In this document: piece by piece, positions 22,366-34,171 of the stretch | Layout: every line of letters starts with the position of its first letter | Numbering within the stretch: position 1 is the first letter of the stretch | DNA from: Lycorma delicatula | Lineage: Eukaryota > Arthropoda > Insecta > Hemiptera > Fulgoridae | DNA: 64,000 nucleotides | Assembly: GCF_047948215.1 (NCBI RefSeq) | Contig: NC_134455.1 | Span: 73,185,689-73,249,688 of the forward strand | Reading direction: 5' to 3' | Notes under the pieces: model-generated | Databases searched by the model: none | What the model was told of the DNA's origin: nothing | The model's input: only the letters and a program-made list of their open reading frames with translations | Made by a program: the position numbers and the translations under genes

Positions 22366-22660
22366 GGTGGCTTTTCCGAAAAAAAAAGTCTATAACTTTC
22401 TTATTAAGTAAAATATCGAATTCGTTTAAAGTTTCTACTATTCTTTGGATAAGGGCCTAAAACTTATCTAAGTAAAGGATTTTGATATCCAACCATTGAC
22501 CCAGGGGGTGGAAAAAATAAGGTTTCGAAGACAAAAAAAAATCATACCTCCCTTAATAGGCACAGTATCGAATCGGTTTAAAGTGTTCGTTAGTCCTCTA
22601 AACATTATCTAAAACTTTCGTGTGCAACAAATTTTGATATGATCAACCCTTACGACAAGG
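22366..22660. repeat. Two diverged tandem units of about 145 bp
   Basis: The units at 22366-22510 and 22511-22660 share the order: (A)n run, ATCGAAT..GTTTAAAGT, TCTA..AT..T..A.ACTT, TTTTGATAT, then CAACC.TT.AC..AGGG. Identity is moderate. This looks like an old tandem duplication or satellite remnant. Confidence 0.5.
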
Positions 22661-23082
22661 GATGACCAAAATATTGCTGGAATTGTAAGAAGATGGGGCT
22701 TGTCGTACGCTAAACATGTGAAACTATTTTCACATGCAACCATTGTCGTATTGAGTAAATTTGAAGTTTTTCTTAACTTTAAGGTGGAAATATTTTTTAT
22801 CCCCTACTTAGCACCGTTGAAATCTTCCTCCTCTTTCCGGCGTGCCGAAAGGGATTTCTTTTTTGAGAGGTCAACTGCTGTAATGCTAAAATGCAGGATT
22901 TTATTAAATAGCTGTTCCACTCGGCAACGGTACTCGCAATTATCTTTAGTTGATGGTCAGACCAGTTGATTGACAATACTGTCGCGTGTTTGCGACTCGA
23001 TCAGGATATTCAGTGATTGGCAGTTGAAAATGTTTATATAACTACAATTTATTGTTTTAAGAACGTAAATAAAAAGGACAAA
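22661..23082. other. No recognisable gene
   Basis: A short plus-strand ORF at 22700-22969 has no recognisable motif. Confidence 0.35.
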
Positions 23083-23290
23083 CCAATAATAAAACAAATA
23101 ATAAAAACAGTATAGTAATTAACAACCACAATAATAATCTGAGTAATAATAGTAATAACAGACAATAAAAAAAATCTCACAATAATAACTAGAATAATGA
23201 CAATAATAGAAACAGTAAAAAATAATAATATTAAATGTCGATAACAAGCAAATAATCATAAATTTCAATAATGATAATAAACAGAGATTA
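23083..23290. repeat. Degenerate AAT/AAC-rich low-complexity tract
   Basis: Irregular runs of AATAATA, ACAATAATA and AAACA over ~200 bp. Low complexity, no reading frame. Confidence 0.7.
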
Positions 23291-23689
23291 CATACAAAAC
23301 AAAATTTAAAGTAAGAAAACTAGAATTCAGTCCCATTGACAAAAGACGTTAGCATAACCGCTAGTCTTAACACTTCTAACTAGTTTTGTATTAACAACAA
23401 GCGTACAATAGGTAAGACAAGTATAGTTCTTTTACTGCAAATACCTTTGCTGTTCACAAATAAAACTACCCTAAGGTTTATGAATGAAATTTAGTACATT
23501 ATCTCTTTCACTTACAATCTTAAGAAACTCGCCGGGTCATTTCTTGTTTTCATGTACTGGAATTACTTGTAACGTCACCGTAATTGCGTCGAACCTAAAG
23601 AAGAACTTCGTTCCTTATCGTAGCACTCTCGCAGACTGACACCTCGCAGAATTCACGTCTCGCAGACTGACTGGCCTATGGATTCGGGT
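23291..23689. other. Unassigned; short TCGCAGACTGA repeats
   Basis: CTCGCAGACTGAC occurs near 23629-23641 and again near 23661-23673, with a shorter CTCGCAGAATTCA between. No gene motif. Confidence 0.4.
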
Positions 23690-24005
23690 AGGGATTTCTG
23701 AGGACAGCCCCGCTCATGAGATTGTGGCTGGCTTAGGTGGGCCGCTCTCGATGAGTGATCGGGGACCCCTCATGCTTAGGTACTAAAAGACCGAAGTCCC
23801 AACCGGGGCCCCCTGGATGAATCCTTTTTAGAGGCATGGCAAAGTGAAGACCGAGTCCCGACCTGCCGGGTGGACCCCCGTGGGGCACGACTTTGTCGGA
23901 CCTCATGAGGTCTCGAAAGGTTTGAGGCAAGGCACCCACTGAGGTTGTGCCATGTTTTAAAAGGCAGGACCAACCTCAGTGGTAAGGGAGGAAAAAGCAA
24001 AAAAC
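23690..24005 (+). mobile_element. R1-like LINE 3' UTR fragment related to LINE A
   Basis: GC-rich against its surroundings. 23787-23843 matches the complement of 147-204 (AAGACCG, AGTCCC, GGGGCCCCCTGGA, TTAGAGGCATGGCA). Repeated GACCG.AGTCCC..CC.GG blocks and an A-rich end (24000) suggest the 3' end of a LINE. No coding sequence precedes it, so it is 5'-truncated. Confidence 0.65.
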
Positions 24006-25954
24006 AGGTCCTCTATACCGGTCTTGTTACGATATTTTTTCGACTCGGGTGTAACTTAAACGAATCGTCCTTAGAAATGAAATGCACGATTTGTTTAAGC
24101 CATTTTAATATTCGCTTTTTTGTATGGCGAGATTGCTCATTTTGTATCAAAATCATGTTGTACCTGTAAAAGGAGACAGATAAACATGATTTCATCAATT
24201 CCTCTTGAAAACTCATCAACAATTTTTTTATTAGTACATGTCTGTGTTTTAATTACCTTGTATCGGTACGCGAGAAAATAAGATTTGTGAACTATACCGA
24301 AAAATCTATTATCGTTGCTTATGCTGTTTACAGAAAATTTTTCTATATGTTGAATTTTGGAAATATAGTTTCATGTAATCGTAACATAAAAATTTAATGT
24401 ATGACTGCTAACATTATTTTATAATTTTACTTACAAAATGAATGGAATTAACAGAATGAAAATCCTATTAGTTGGCTTACGAACGATGTTCCTTATTTCT
24501 GTGAAACAAAAACATTTATTTCTAGGAAAACTTATTCAAGCCTATTCATCATCCGGTAGGCTTAGATATTATTTTACTGAGCATTGCATAGGTAGGGACA
24601 TAAAATTACTTGTTCGTCCCGTTGTCCCCTACAGACATAACATGTGCTATAACAATGAGATGGCTTGCTTTTAGGTACTATACCCCTGTCTTCAATGCTG
24701 TACCGCCCTCTCCGTCATCGTACCATTACTCATGAACAATAATGGGGCCTAAAGCGGAAAAGACAAAGTGGAGGGGAAGCAGTAATGGCCTACTACTGCT
24801 GATCAATTACGCAGAGCCACAAATCATGCGTGTGACCCGTGCAATACACACACCCGTCGTAACTTGGTTATATTGAATTTAGTAGCCATTAAGGCTATTA
24901 TTTGCACACACTCTTCGGAACTAGAAGTGGCTGTCTCAAGTCGTTAACCGTTTTCATCACACTTATGTCATACACACTAAAACTAAAATTGTTGCCGCGC
25001 ATGTACAAATTTGTATTCCATAGATATTGAAGAGATTCAATTTTTTTATAAATTTTCAGCTAAACTAAGTGTGTAAAAAAAAAGAAGAGCTTGATGAACA
25101 CTTGTGACACTTGTTAACAGTTCCACTAATCTAATAACCCGTTGAAATACTGCAGGTACTGAGTTCTAATCCCGTTTGGATTTGGCACCTCTTTATCACA
25201 ACACGCGTACAATAACTACTGATGTAGACAGCTGTTTAAAAATATATAAAACTGAAAGGAAATATTATATAAACTTTAAATCATGTTAGTGAATTCCTTC
25301 AACTGCAGTTGAAGGAGTTGAATTGAGAAAGCGCATGCACCATTTCATTTTATAGTAACAGAAACGAAGTTAAAAAAATTAGTTTGATGTATAATATAGA
25401 ATAAAAATAATCGTTGCAAAAATATTAATGGAAGTATAAGTTACATGCGAATGAATAATGAAAGCGTCGGGTCTGGAATGTAGGCTATACAATTAAAATA
25501 ATAGTACGTCACAAAGATCGAACTAACGGCAACTAAAGTCTAATTCCAAAGAGTAATCCTGTAGCATATTCAAACCTTCTCCTCATATCCTTGCTTTGTG
25601 GACAAACTAAATTATTAAGCCAACAAAGTCTTAAATCGCTAAACATATTCCTGTAGATGTATTCAAACAGTCTTCTTCGCTAATTTTTACCTACGAGCAA
25701 ATCAACAAAGCACGGTAGCTAAAGGCTTTAATTTCAGACCACTCTAATATAGGCGTATAAAAAAGCAGTCTTCTCAGAAAAATTCCCCACCAGTAGATTA
25801 ACTAAAATAGGATGTCTACTAATGTTTGAATCCTTTAGAAAATTTATCGATTTATGTTAGTACTATAATAAAATTGCTTTAGAAGATTGGACAAGTCATT
25901 CCCGAAAATACATTCTCAAGAATAACTATATTTTATCCTAGATTTATTTGAAAT
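24006..25954. other. No recognisable gene
   Basis: AT-rich with GC-richer unassigned patches at 24600-24960. A possible B-box-like GAGTTCTAATCCCG occurs at about 25161, too isolated to call a SINE. Confidence 0.4.
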
Positions 25955-26165
25955 AGCAAGGAGTGAAGTGGTTTCACTTCGCCGACTTTATTGAGCCGAA
26001 TTTACATTGTTATTCATAAACTACATATAAGTGACCGTGTTTACTCATATGCAGGCCTATTCAAATATATATGTCACACCTTTACTTTATACATCACAGG
26101 AATTGACTGTATAGTTACCATCATTACTCTGAGAAAAAGCAACCCTTACTGTATCGCTAGGGAAA
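25955..26165 (+). repeat. Dispersed repeat, copy 1 (partner 37112-37300)
   Basis: Shares GGAGTGAAGTGGTTTC, GAGCCGAAT..ACATTGTT, TTCATAA.C.ACAT.AAGT and ATTACTCTGAGA blocks with the partner, in the same order and orientation. Neither copy has coding capacity. Element class unknown. Confidence 0.55.
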
Positions 26166-27591
26166 AGAGTTTTTCTGATAGTATAAATCAACAGATCAAA
26201 CTTAGTTGTGCATTATATTTTGTCTCCTTTCACAGTAATGAAAATGAGTGTATGTAAAATAGTAAATAGTACATATAAAACATTTATATGTTTAATTGAA
26301 AATTTTTCGTATAGATAAATTATTATTACCATATGAATTTATTATATTTTAAGTAAATTTTCTTTTTTAAAATATATTTCCCGCTTTATTTCTCTTTTTA
26401 TATTGAATTTAGAATAATTGGACTTTTTATATATTTAAATTATGTTATTTTTATTTATTAGGTTTGTAAATTAAAATATACATAGATATATTTGTTTAGT
26501 TCTTTTTATTAAATAATGCAGAATAAGACATGAGAGAAAGTTCGCAACTTTTTATCTTTTTTAATTATAAAATATTTTTGTCAACTAAGAAAAGGGAGAA
26601 CAACAATCAGCGTCAACATTTTTATTAGTATTTTCTTTACAAAATCCCAATAAAATAATAATAAAAAAAAGAAATAAATTGTTTACAACTTTAATATAAC
26701 TAAAACTATTTGTTGTAACTCTAATCTTTGCTTGATGTAATCGGTGAGGCATAGAATTAAGAATCAAGTACCGACAGTGTTGTTAAGGAATGAAGAAAAT
26801 AAATTGATGGAAATTTAAAGGGGAGGGGGAAGGCTAGCCCTCCCTGTTTTAAGAGAAACGTGGATGAATATTCAAGACGTTCCTAACAGAGCCTGTTTAG
26901 CATAAGTTGCAACCCCTTCTACTTTTTAAATTTGCACAGTATTAAACAAAAAAAAAAAAAAAAATACTCCGTCCATGTCCATTTCTTTATTTTAAATTTT
27001 ACAGCTGCGTTGTATTAAGTGTGAAGAAATTGAGCTAGAAATTAAAGAAATTCAATTTTAATTGTTGCATTGATAATATTTTTAAATTATGATTCATTCA
27101 TTTAAAATTACATCAAGTAAGTTCTCTCTAATCCTTTACTACGACCAGCAATTTTCTTCAACATAAAAATGCTGCTACTACTTTAGCAGCAATAGTTAAA
27201 GTTTATTTAGTTGTTACCGTAGTACGGGTAATTTTTAACCGGTGATCGACTGAACATTTCTCTCGCCATTATATGTTAATAATTGTTGTATAATATTGTT
27301 AATTTAAATGATCAGTTCCGTGTTTAGGAATTTTTGTTTCGTTTAACTTGTTTTATTCAACTTGTCCAATAAATCTCATGCTTAATGATTGCTTTTGTAA
27401 ATAAATATGAATTGAACGTGATTTGGTCTTATGGATAATAAAAATAACCAAAGAGAAATAGAAAGTTCAGGAACAAGACATTTATTAAACAAATCAGATT
27501 TTACGAACGAGCTTTATTTTTAATTGATATATTTTTACGTAAAATATTATTTAAATTATTTATATATAAATAAAATAAATTAAAATTCAAC
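26166..27591. other. AT-rich stretch; isolated A-run
   Basis: A 17-nt A-run at about 26947 follows a GC-richer patch and could be the tail of an old retroposon. I could not identify the element. Confidence 0.4.
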
Positions 27592-27660
27592 CTTACCAAC
27601 AATTCGTCTGTGTTTTTTTGTAGTTCTTTCGGTCATTCGACCATCATCAGGAAGTTTTAT
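27592..27660 (-). mobile_element. Penelope-type terminal motif (hammerhead-like core)
   Basis: On the complement, 27650-27627 reads CTGATGAT, then a GGTC-GAAT-GACC hairpin, then GAAA. Penelope-like elements often carry hammerhead-ribozyme-like sequences in their terminal repeats, with CUGAUGA, a stem and GAAA. Here an extra U follows CUGAUGA and no stems I or III are evident, so catalytic activity is unlikely. The orientation is opposite to the Penelope RT at 28.8 kb. Confidence 0.35.
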
Positions 27661-27691
27661 TTCAATTTAAAAGTATTAAGATTAAAAAGAT

Positions 27692-27745
27692 TATAAAATA
27701 TTAAAATCATAAAAATATTAAAATCATAAAAATATTAAAATTTAT
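27692..27745. repeat. Short tandem array, ~17-bp unit
   Basis: About three units of ATAAAAATATTAAAATC. Confidence 0.7.
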
Positions 27746-27834
27746 GAAAAATTAAATATACTTAAATGTTTAAAACAAGTTTTAAGCTGTTAAAAATTTA
27801 AAAAACACGAGTGCTAAAAAAGAAAAGTATAAAA

Positions 27835-28330
27835 AATAGGATGTCTGGCCATTGCTGATCATTATACCAAAGTGGTAAGCAGAAGTACGGAGCCCCTAAA
27901 CAACGGACCATTGTCATTAGATGGTGAAGGCTTTATGCCAATATGACCGAGTCCCTCGAATATTTTGCATCACAAGGTGCGTTTTGAACAACATTATTAG
28001 GCTCAATGCCATTTTAGCGTAAGCGACCACAAACAAACATTTTGTTGATCTTTATGCAACTCTACAGTTGAGAGGGCGTAAAACAGATATTCATTGGCTT
28101 GTAATCTCCTTTCGTTACTCATAACCCTTGATTGGAAGTAGTCAAGTGGAGTTATGGGCACTGACCGGTATTCTCTGAACCTATCCCACCGTCTCCAAAC
28201 AGATTGATCCTTGCCAATTCCTCTGCCCTTTATTCTCTCATAACGCTGATGGGAGGAGCTGTTTATACGCTTCAACTGGAAAATAGGTATCGTACGGTCG
28301 TCGGTAATATCAGATAAAATGGATTTCATA
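27835..28330 (-). pseudogene. Helitron replication initiator (Helitron_like_N) remnant
   Basis: The minus-strand frame 28329-28003 (108 codons) ends with DYFQSRVMSNERRLQANEYL and FYALSTVELHKDQQNV. This matches the opening of the Helitron_like_N domain (YF..RL...D.RF....YLFYAL...E......). In shifted frames downstream, NIRGTRSYWHKAF and GAPYFCLPLWYNDQQWPDIL (27903-27844) match the domain's RG...YW......DL.AM.R.LG.P.FF.TLS.ND..WPDI core. The HUH motif, tyrosines and helicase are missing. Order and spacing support a Helitron Rep; the copy is dead. Confidence 0.65.
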
Positions 28331-28423
28331 TTTGGTATATCGGAATCAATTATTAAAAAGCGTGCGGTGATAATTTTGTATATAGTACAATTTTTTTCAA
28401 TTTTTTAAAATCTATTTAGTCAA

Positions 28424-28424
28424 A

Positions 28425-28461
<37 letters not shown>
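28424..28461. repeat. (AT)n microsatellite
   Basis: Simple repeat. Confidence 0.85.
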
Positions 28462-28466
<5 letters not shown>

Positions 28467-28779
28467 TAAATGTAATTTATTTTCCTCTTGATTGGGTAGA
28501 ATTAAATATAATAAGACATATTTTACCTCTTTTTATCTCTTGGGTTAACCAATCAGCTATACACACTTGTAAATTAAATTCACTACGTTTCACTTAGAAT
28601 TCTCTAAACTTCTTCATGTGACAATACACATTCATACACATATCCGTAAAATAGATACAAAATTTATAAATATTTCAAATTCCTGAATATGTAATTAAAA
28701 GATTATTATTGTTATGACCTAAATTTGCGTTATCGCTAACATTAAATAATCAGAATCGAGACACAGTTATACACAACCA
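28462..28779. other. AT-rich, no feature
   Basis: Possibly 5' sequence of the Penelope-like element that follows, but no motif was seen. Confidence 0.35.
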
Positions 28780-30015
28780 TTGCCAACAAAATACTTTATT
28801 ATAAATATTGAAAACGAGAATATCGTCATAAATGCATCAAAAACAAAAAAAATCATACAGCGTAATAAAGATAAAATCATAATACTTAATGCTGATAAAA
28901 GTAATAAAACAGTTATTATGTACAATATAGATTACAGCTAGAAAATAATTAACCAAAAAGTTGTCTGCACATGAATATATAAGAAAAGAAGAAGCGAAAC
29001 TAATAAGTATCAATAATGCGATACCGCCAAGAATTTACGGTCTTATAAAATTACATAAAATTGATTATCCTATAAGACCTATAGTAAACTGCATTCAAAG
29101 TCCAGATATAAGCTATCCAAATTTTTGGTTAAAATATTACAACAAATAATCGGAAAAAATAAATACAACTTCAAAGATTTATGGGAATTCCACACATTTA
29201 TTAATAAGCAAAATTTCATTATAAACCAACATTCCGAAGAATTTACTAATTGTAGCGATGGATAAATTGCCAAAGCAAATGGACTGAAATTGAAAAAATA
29301 AATAAAATTAAAAAAACTGAATTTTTAGAATGTATAAATATTAGCATAGATTATTTTAAATTTAAAACTAAATTATATGAACAATGCCGTGGTTTAGCGA
29401 TGGGGTCACCCATCTCAGCCTGCTTAGCATACCTAACCATGGAATATTTAGAAAATAAAATATTAGAAGAATTAAATTTTAAAATCTCATTTATAAAAGC
29501 TAGAATGACTAAACTAATTTGTAGCTTTACGGCTTAATTGTAGATGACGTTCTGCACATGTATTCTGCATTGTATTCTGTACATGTGCACTATGTGCACA
29601 TGTATATAAAACCAACATCTTCAGGTAGATACCTAAATTTCTATCAACGCAACCAGTATCACATAAAGTTTTATGTTACATAAACTAATATCACATAAAA
29701 GTAATCAAGAATCTTGCAGAGTAGGAAAATTTACAAACCTCGAAGATAGACCAGAATTTATGAAAAAAAAAAAAATTATTTATAAATAATAATTACCCGG
29801 AAAATATCATTAATGAAATGTTTAGAAATACAATTTATAACCACTGTAATAATTTATCAGCCGACCATCCTAATAAAAATAAAAAGTGTGAATTATGTTG
29901 CATTACCATACGTTACAGATCTGTCTGAAAATATTTAATACTTGCTAAAAAAGGATTTCGCAGTAGCCCGTAAAAATTACAACAATCTGAATAGTATGCT
30001 TTCTAAATTAAAATA
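28780..30015 (+). pseudogene. Penelope-like retroelement reverse transcriptase, frame-shifted
   Basis: The readings in order are: ILNADKSNKTVIM (about 28885-28923), IPPRIYGLIKLHKIDYPIRP and IVNCIQSPDISYPNFWLKY (29014-29140), KYNFKDLWEFHTFINKQNFI, then GLAMGSPISACLAYL (29390-29434), IVDDVLH (VDD at 29540-29548), SGRYLNFYQ (29621-29647), and a decayed tail FTNLEDRPEFMKK...YPENIINEMF. PP.IYGL.K.HK..PIRPIV, GLAMGSP, .DD and SGRYLNFY are hallmarks of Penelope-like RT. The central block with the first catalytic Asp is deleted around 29240-29290, and the GIY-YIG endonuclease is absent: the sequence stops at about 30015 where another LINE begins. A perfect 10-bp palindrome (29581-29603) interrupts the region after the active site. 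Confidence 0.85.
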
Positions 30016-30019
30016 GTTA

Positions 30020-30530
30020 GGTGGATTTCCCTCAGTCGGTATATTATACAGTTTCTTTCTGGAAATGGTGCTTTTCGAGATAAGTTGGCCAGATTTAGTT
30101 TGATTAATTCAGACTTGTGTCCGGAGTGTAGAGCCATTGATAATATGCGCCATGTCTTTTATGTTTCCTTCAGGTACAAAGCTGAACGTACCAAAGTAGT
30201 TACAGAGTTTCCAAGGATCAATTCTGGTTTTGATCTTAAGTTAATTAGAAAACCGAAAGGGAATGGAACATAGTTGCTGAATTCCTCGATTCATAACCCT
30301 GCGGAGGATGGCTGAGGGTTCTGATGCTGTTATAGATATGTAGATAGAATGGCAGAAACCCGGATGGCTAGGAGCCCGCCTTGGTGCTTACTTCGCGAAG
30401 AAAGGCGTTTTGACATCGAGGCTTGGTTAGCTAAGATATTCGCTGTTTGGATGAGATGGATGTGTGGAGAACTCTGTGATGAAACTGGTAGAGTATAGGC
30501 ATTGACCTCGCTCCCGAAAGCGAACTACAT
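30020..30530 (+). pseudogene. R1-like LINE, C-terminal zinc-motif remnant
   Basis: The frames give a decayed FLSGNGAFRDKL start (about 30055-30080), followed in the frame from 30085 by MARFSLINSDLCPECRAIDN and MRHVFYVSF. This matches the C-terminal domain of R1/TRAS-type pol proteins, ...FL.GHG.F..YL.RF......C..C...D...H....C. The last cysteine is replaced. Further frames (KTEREWNIVAEFLD) resemble the tail. Downstream DNA to about 31140 is GC-richer and may be its 3' UTR. No RT precedes it; the Penelope fragment ends immediately upstream. Confidence 0.6.
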
Positions 30531-31140
30531 CATGGAGAGATAGGGTATGTTTTCACTAAATTATTTATCAGAGGCTTATCAAATCTGTGAACCTGTTTTT
30601 CGATTTTAAGTAAATCAAGAGGACTTTGAATAAATTGAATTGCAGGACAGAATTGTCGTTGTTGCGATCAATACTTGTTTTGTTCGTATGGGGATATAGT
30701 ATTTTTGGTGTTTAAAGATTCAATCATTACTTGATTGAATCTTTAAACGCCTAGTCTAATAGAAGGTAGATATACGATTAGGAAGAGTTTTTATGTGAAA
30801 CCTTCTGTGTTAGAGGAAAGGGCAGAGATCGCTCTTCCGCGAATCGGTTAATGTGGTTGGTAGTCGAGGGTTGAAAGTTATGGTAGATGGTTATGATTGG
30901 AAGAGGCCATACGAAGGCGATATTAGGTTGTGAAAATACACCGATGGAAGTATCTGCCAAGGTATTTGCATCGTTAGAATTCTGGCAGAAGCCAAATTTA
31001 TGACTGTGTTGTGTTGTCAAGTTTAGAGGGTTAAGACCTCAGTTAATCATCATGGTTGGAAACGGAGGGGATGGTGTGGCGACCAGAATCGTCACAAGGC
31101 GGGTGTCTTTCCTTGCGTTGGTCAGGATAAAGAATATTTA
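30531..31140 (+). other. GC-richer tail, possibly LINE 3' UTR
   Basis: Continues from the R1-like remnant with mixed composition up to GTTGGTCAGGATAAAG near 31130, then falls into AT-rich DNA. A short inverted repeat (GATTCAATCATTACTTGATTGAATC, about 30718-30742) lies inside. No coding motif. Confidence 0.35.
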
Positions 31141-31599
31141 TGTTTTATAAAAATATAGAACTGTGTAATTTAAAAAAATAAAACTTCGCCATTAAATAAC
31201 GCTGCAGAAAAAAATCTAAGTATAAGAAAATTTCTGTTGTAAATTGTCATAACAGATACAGAGAAATTGGTAAAAATGTGTACAATATTGTAACTTTAAA
31301 TATCAAAACAGTTCTTAAGAAACATTCCAAAAATTATTTGCATGTTTAAAAAAGAAAAAAAAACATTTATCTGGAATATATGTTTAAACCCTTTTTGGAG
31401 AAATAGTGGGACCTTGAAAGATGGAAAATTGATTGCGAGAAACGCCGTATGGTGTAACTAAATTCTCAACAAAAAAAATATGTATCGTTTTGGCCAGTCT
31501 GAATTGGAAAGAAAAGTTACCTGGAGTATATTAATAATTTCTTAATAATTTCATACGGTCCGGCCACCACGCCTTGTTCCAACCCCTTCAATTAGTTTG
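31141..31599. other. No recognisable feature
   Basis: AT-rich, unassigned. Confidence 0.35.
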
Positions 31600-31890
31600 G
31601 ATAAAATGCACGTTTTATCTCCAAAAAGAGATAGCACCTACGTTTAACAGTTCTTATTTGATAAATCTGATTTTTGACAGATGCAGCTGAAAGCCTTCCA
31701 TTTTTCTCGGTTCTGTGCATCATCTTCAATTTCCTTAAACCTTCTTATCTTCCTCTGTCTAAGGAAGGATCTAATCCTTCTTCTTATTTTCCATTCTCTA
31801 TGACCCTTCACTGAATCGAATTTCTACACCATAACCAATATGTTTTCTCTCTAATCATACTAATAAAATTCTGTTTCTCCCATGTCTTCT
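31600..31890 (-). pseudogene. Possible LINE C-terminal scrap (RTE/R4-like)
   Basis: The minus strand reads EWKIRRRIRSFLRQRKIRRF then KEIEDDAQNREKWKAFSC, reminiscent of the ...A.DR.KWR... end of RTE- or R4-type pol proteins. An upstream ERKHIGYG block fits the region that precedes it. There is no RT core. The evidence is thin. Confidence 0.3.
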
Positions 31891-32316
31891 TAATATTCCA
31901 TTAAACCTTTGACAAAATTTAATGTTCTTTGTTTTCTATTGAAAACTTAACTTAAAAAAATAGCTAAAAATATTTAATAAACTTAAAATTCCAAAAGGAT
32001 ACTTCATATCGGTCATCTGTCATTTCTACTTTATTAATTTGCAAATAACGATTAGCAATTTTCCATTTACTACTAGCTTTATATGTTGCAAACAGAAAAT
32101 GATGGATTTATTGTAGACATTAAACGGCCATTCGAAAATAGATTTAGATTTCTTAAATGAAGAAGATCGATCATCCAAGTATTTGACTAAAATATAAGTC
32201 GGTCAGCTAGATCCCATTAGGAAGTTGTAATATACATTTTAAAAGTTAGATTTATTACTTCTATTATTTTATTTTATGTATTTCTATATAAAAAATTTAT
32301 TTTTGAACTTTTTTTT
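31891..32316. other. No recognisable feature
   Basis: AT-rich. Confidence 0.35.
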
Positions 32317-32405
32317 TGTCTTCGGTCATTTGACTGATTTGATGCAGCTCTCCAAGATTCCCTATCTAGTGCTAGTCGTTTCATTTCAGTATACCCTCTA
32401 CATCC
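32317..32405 (+). mobile_element. Conserved insect SINE-like repeat fragment
   Basis: TTCGGTCATTTGACTGATTT, then GATGCAGCTCTCCAAGATTC and CATTTCAGTATACCCTCTAC. I recognise this from memory as a short repeat found in many insect genomes and transcript ends. No A or B box or tail is seen here, so it is a fragment. Confidence 0.55.
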
Positions 32406-33065
32406 TACATCCCTAACTATTATTAATTAATTAATTTTTGAACATCAATCAATAAATAACTAAAAATAGTTGATAAAATAGAAATAAATGTATATACAGT
32501 ACTTGCACAATCAACACTTGTAGATTTAAACAAGAGTTTTAACGTAAATATTTTAGAACGAAATTTATTACAGTTGGAACAAAATTTATTTATTTACAGA
32601 GAACTATAATTCTATGCTAAAATGATTAATCACTTATTCTTAAAAAGAATAACAGTCCCACTATTAAACCAAACATGTTTCTGTTTTAATTTTTAATAAA
32701 TTGCTATACAATTTTAATGATTTTCCCATCAATTTATTTGAAATAAAATTAAATGATATTCTTTTATAGAAACAATATTACTCTGCTGATAAATTTTTAA
32801 ATAATAAGTTACTAATTAACCAGAATAAAATATCTGAATCTTTTGCAACTCCGACTAAAGTGTCTATAAATATGTGCAAAAAATAGTTTTCGCCTTTTGA
32901 ACTGCGGTTTATTTTGTAATAATTTTTTAAAATATTTTGTAACTTAACGTATTTAATATTATTTCATGTGTTTCTGTTTTAATTGTTTATATGGACTTTA
33001 ATTATATGTATGGTTTTCATAATTAGTATTGGTTATTAATTAACAAAAATAAATATTGGTTACCA
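32406..33065. other. AT-rich, no feature
   Basis: Nothing recognisable. Confidence 0.4.
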
Positions 33066-33150
33066 GTTAGAATCCCGGTCAGGCACGGCACCCTTTCATA
33101 CGCTACCAATTTCCGCCGTGCAAATGACCGTAGTTGTTGATTTCCCTATG
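33066..33150 (+). mobile_element. SINE family 2 fragment
   Basis: Starts within the B box (AGAATCCCGGTCAGGCACGG) and continues CATACGCTACCAATTTCCGC and GCAAATGACCGTAGTTGTTG, parallel to the 16766 copy (CGGTCAGGCATGG, TACGCTAAAAATTTCC, AAATGACCAAAGCAGTCG). The head is missing. Confidence 0.7.
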
Positions 33151-34171
33151 TCATATAAAAAAATTGTTATTTTTTTACGCTTCTCTAATCGAGGTTTTCC
33201 TACGACTTTCCTTGATTCATCTATGAAATTGTTTTAGGTATCCTCTTTTATCTGTGGAATAACACCTACCAATAATAAATCTATTCTTGTCATGATTTAT
33301 ATAATGTATTATAATATACTCATATTTTTCAGAAAAAAAAAAGATTTATTAATTAAAAGATTATTAATTTTTATTTTTAGCTAAGTAATCTTTGTTTCGT
33401 ATAATGGATGAATTCAAATGCCTGGAATTTAGAACGAGATTCGTATATTTTTCATTGTCCGATACTGTTTTTATCTACTATAAATAATTATTTTTTACCT
33501 TCAATACGGAAATATACGTTTCAAATTCATTTGTGCTTGTGGGATGTTTCTTAACACTGATTAGAGTGGTGATTCTCGGCATTAATGAACTTCGGTTAGG
33601 GAATGAGATAGTAGTCAGCTTCCAGTGCGGGTTGGACGAGATGCACCTCAGTCGTTGACCTCGAAATAACAACACGATTCATAATTTGTGACAACTTGCC
33701 GAAATCGTATCCAAAGGATAAATTTGTGGAATTCGGATGAATATTCTTGAAGATTTAAAAGAATGAATTTAATATATCTTTAGGATACCATTGCTGAAAT
33801 GTCAGGTGGATAAACTCGGGCACGTTAAATGTTAATTTCTTTATGCGTAGAAAGTGCAGACCAAACTTCCACGTAGTTAATGTAATGTAACGTCCACCAA
33901 GGGATGTAATGATGCATTCTGGTATGAGTATCCTCTCAATTTCTCATTAATGTAGCTTTTTGAATTAAATTACTTCATCAACAATAAAAAATGTTTAACT
34001 TCTTTTACAACGAATCCGATCATGAGTTGAGTTGCATTCTACATGTATTTAATTATGTTTTATTTTAATCGTAATCGTAGTGACTGATGTATAAGAAAAT
34101 TTAATTCATTTTACAATAACTACTGTATTTTGTTAAAATGGTTAATCATAATGTGTATTAAAATACGTTAT
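33151..34171. other. No recognisable gene
   Basis: The short minus-strand ORF at 33478-33675 shows no motif. AT-rich. Confidence 0.4.

Noticed and set aside
21932..22411. 159-codon plus-strand ORF
   Set aside because: It crosses an (AT)n microsatellite and a degenerate tandem repeat; no motif.
27627..27650. Active hammerhead ribozyme
   Set aside because: An extra U after CUGAUGA, and no complementary stem I or III nor cleavage site could be found.
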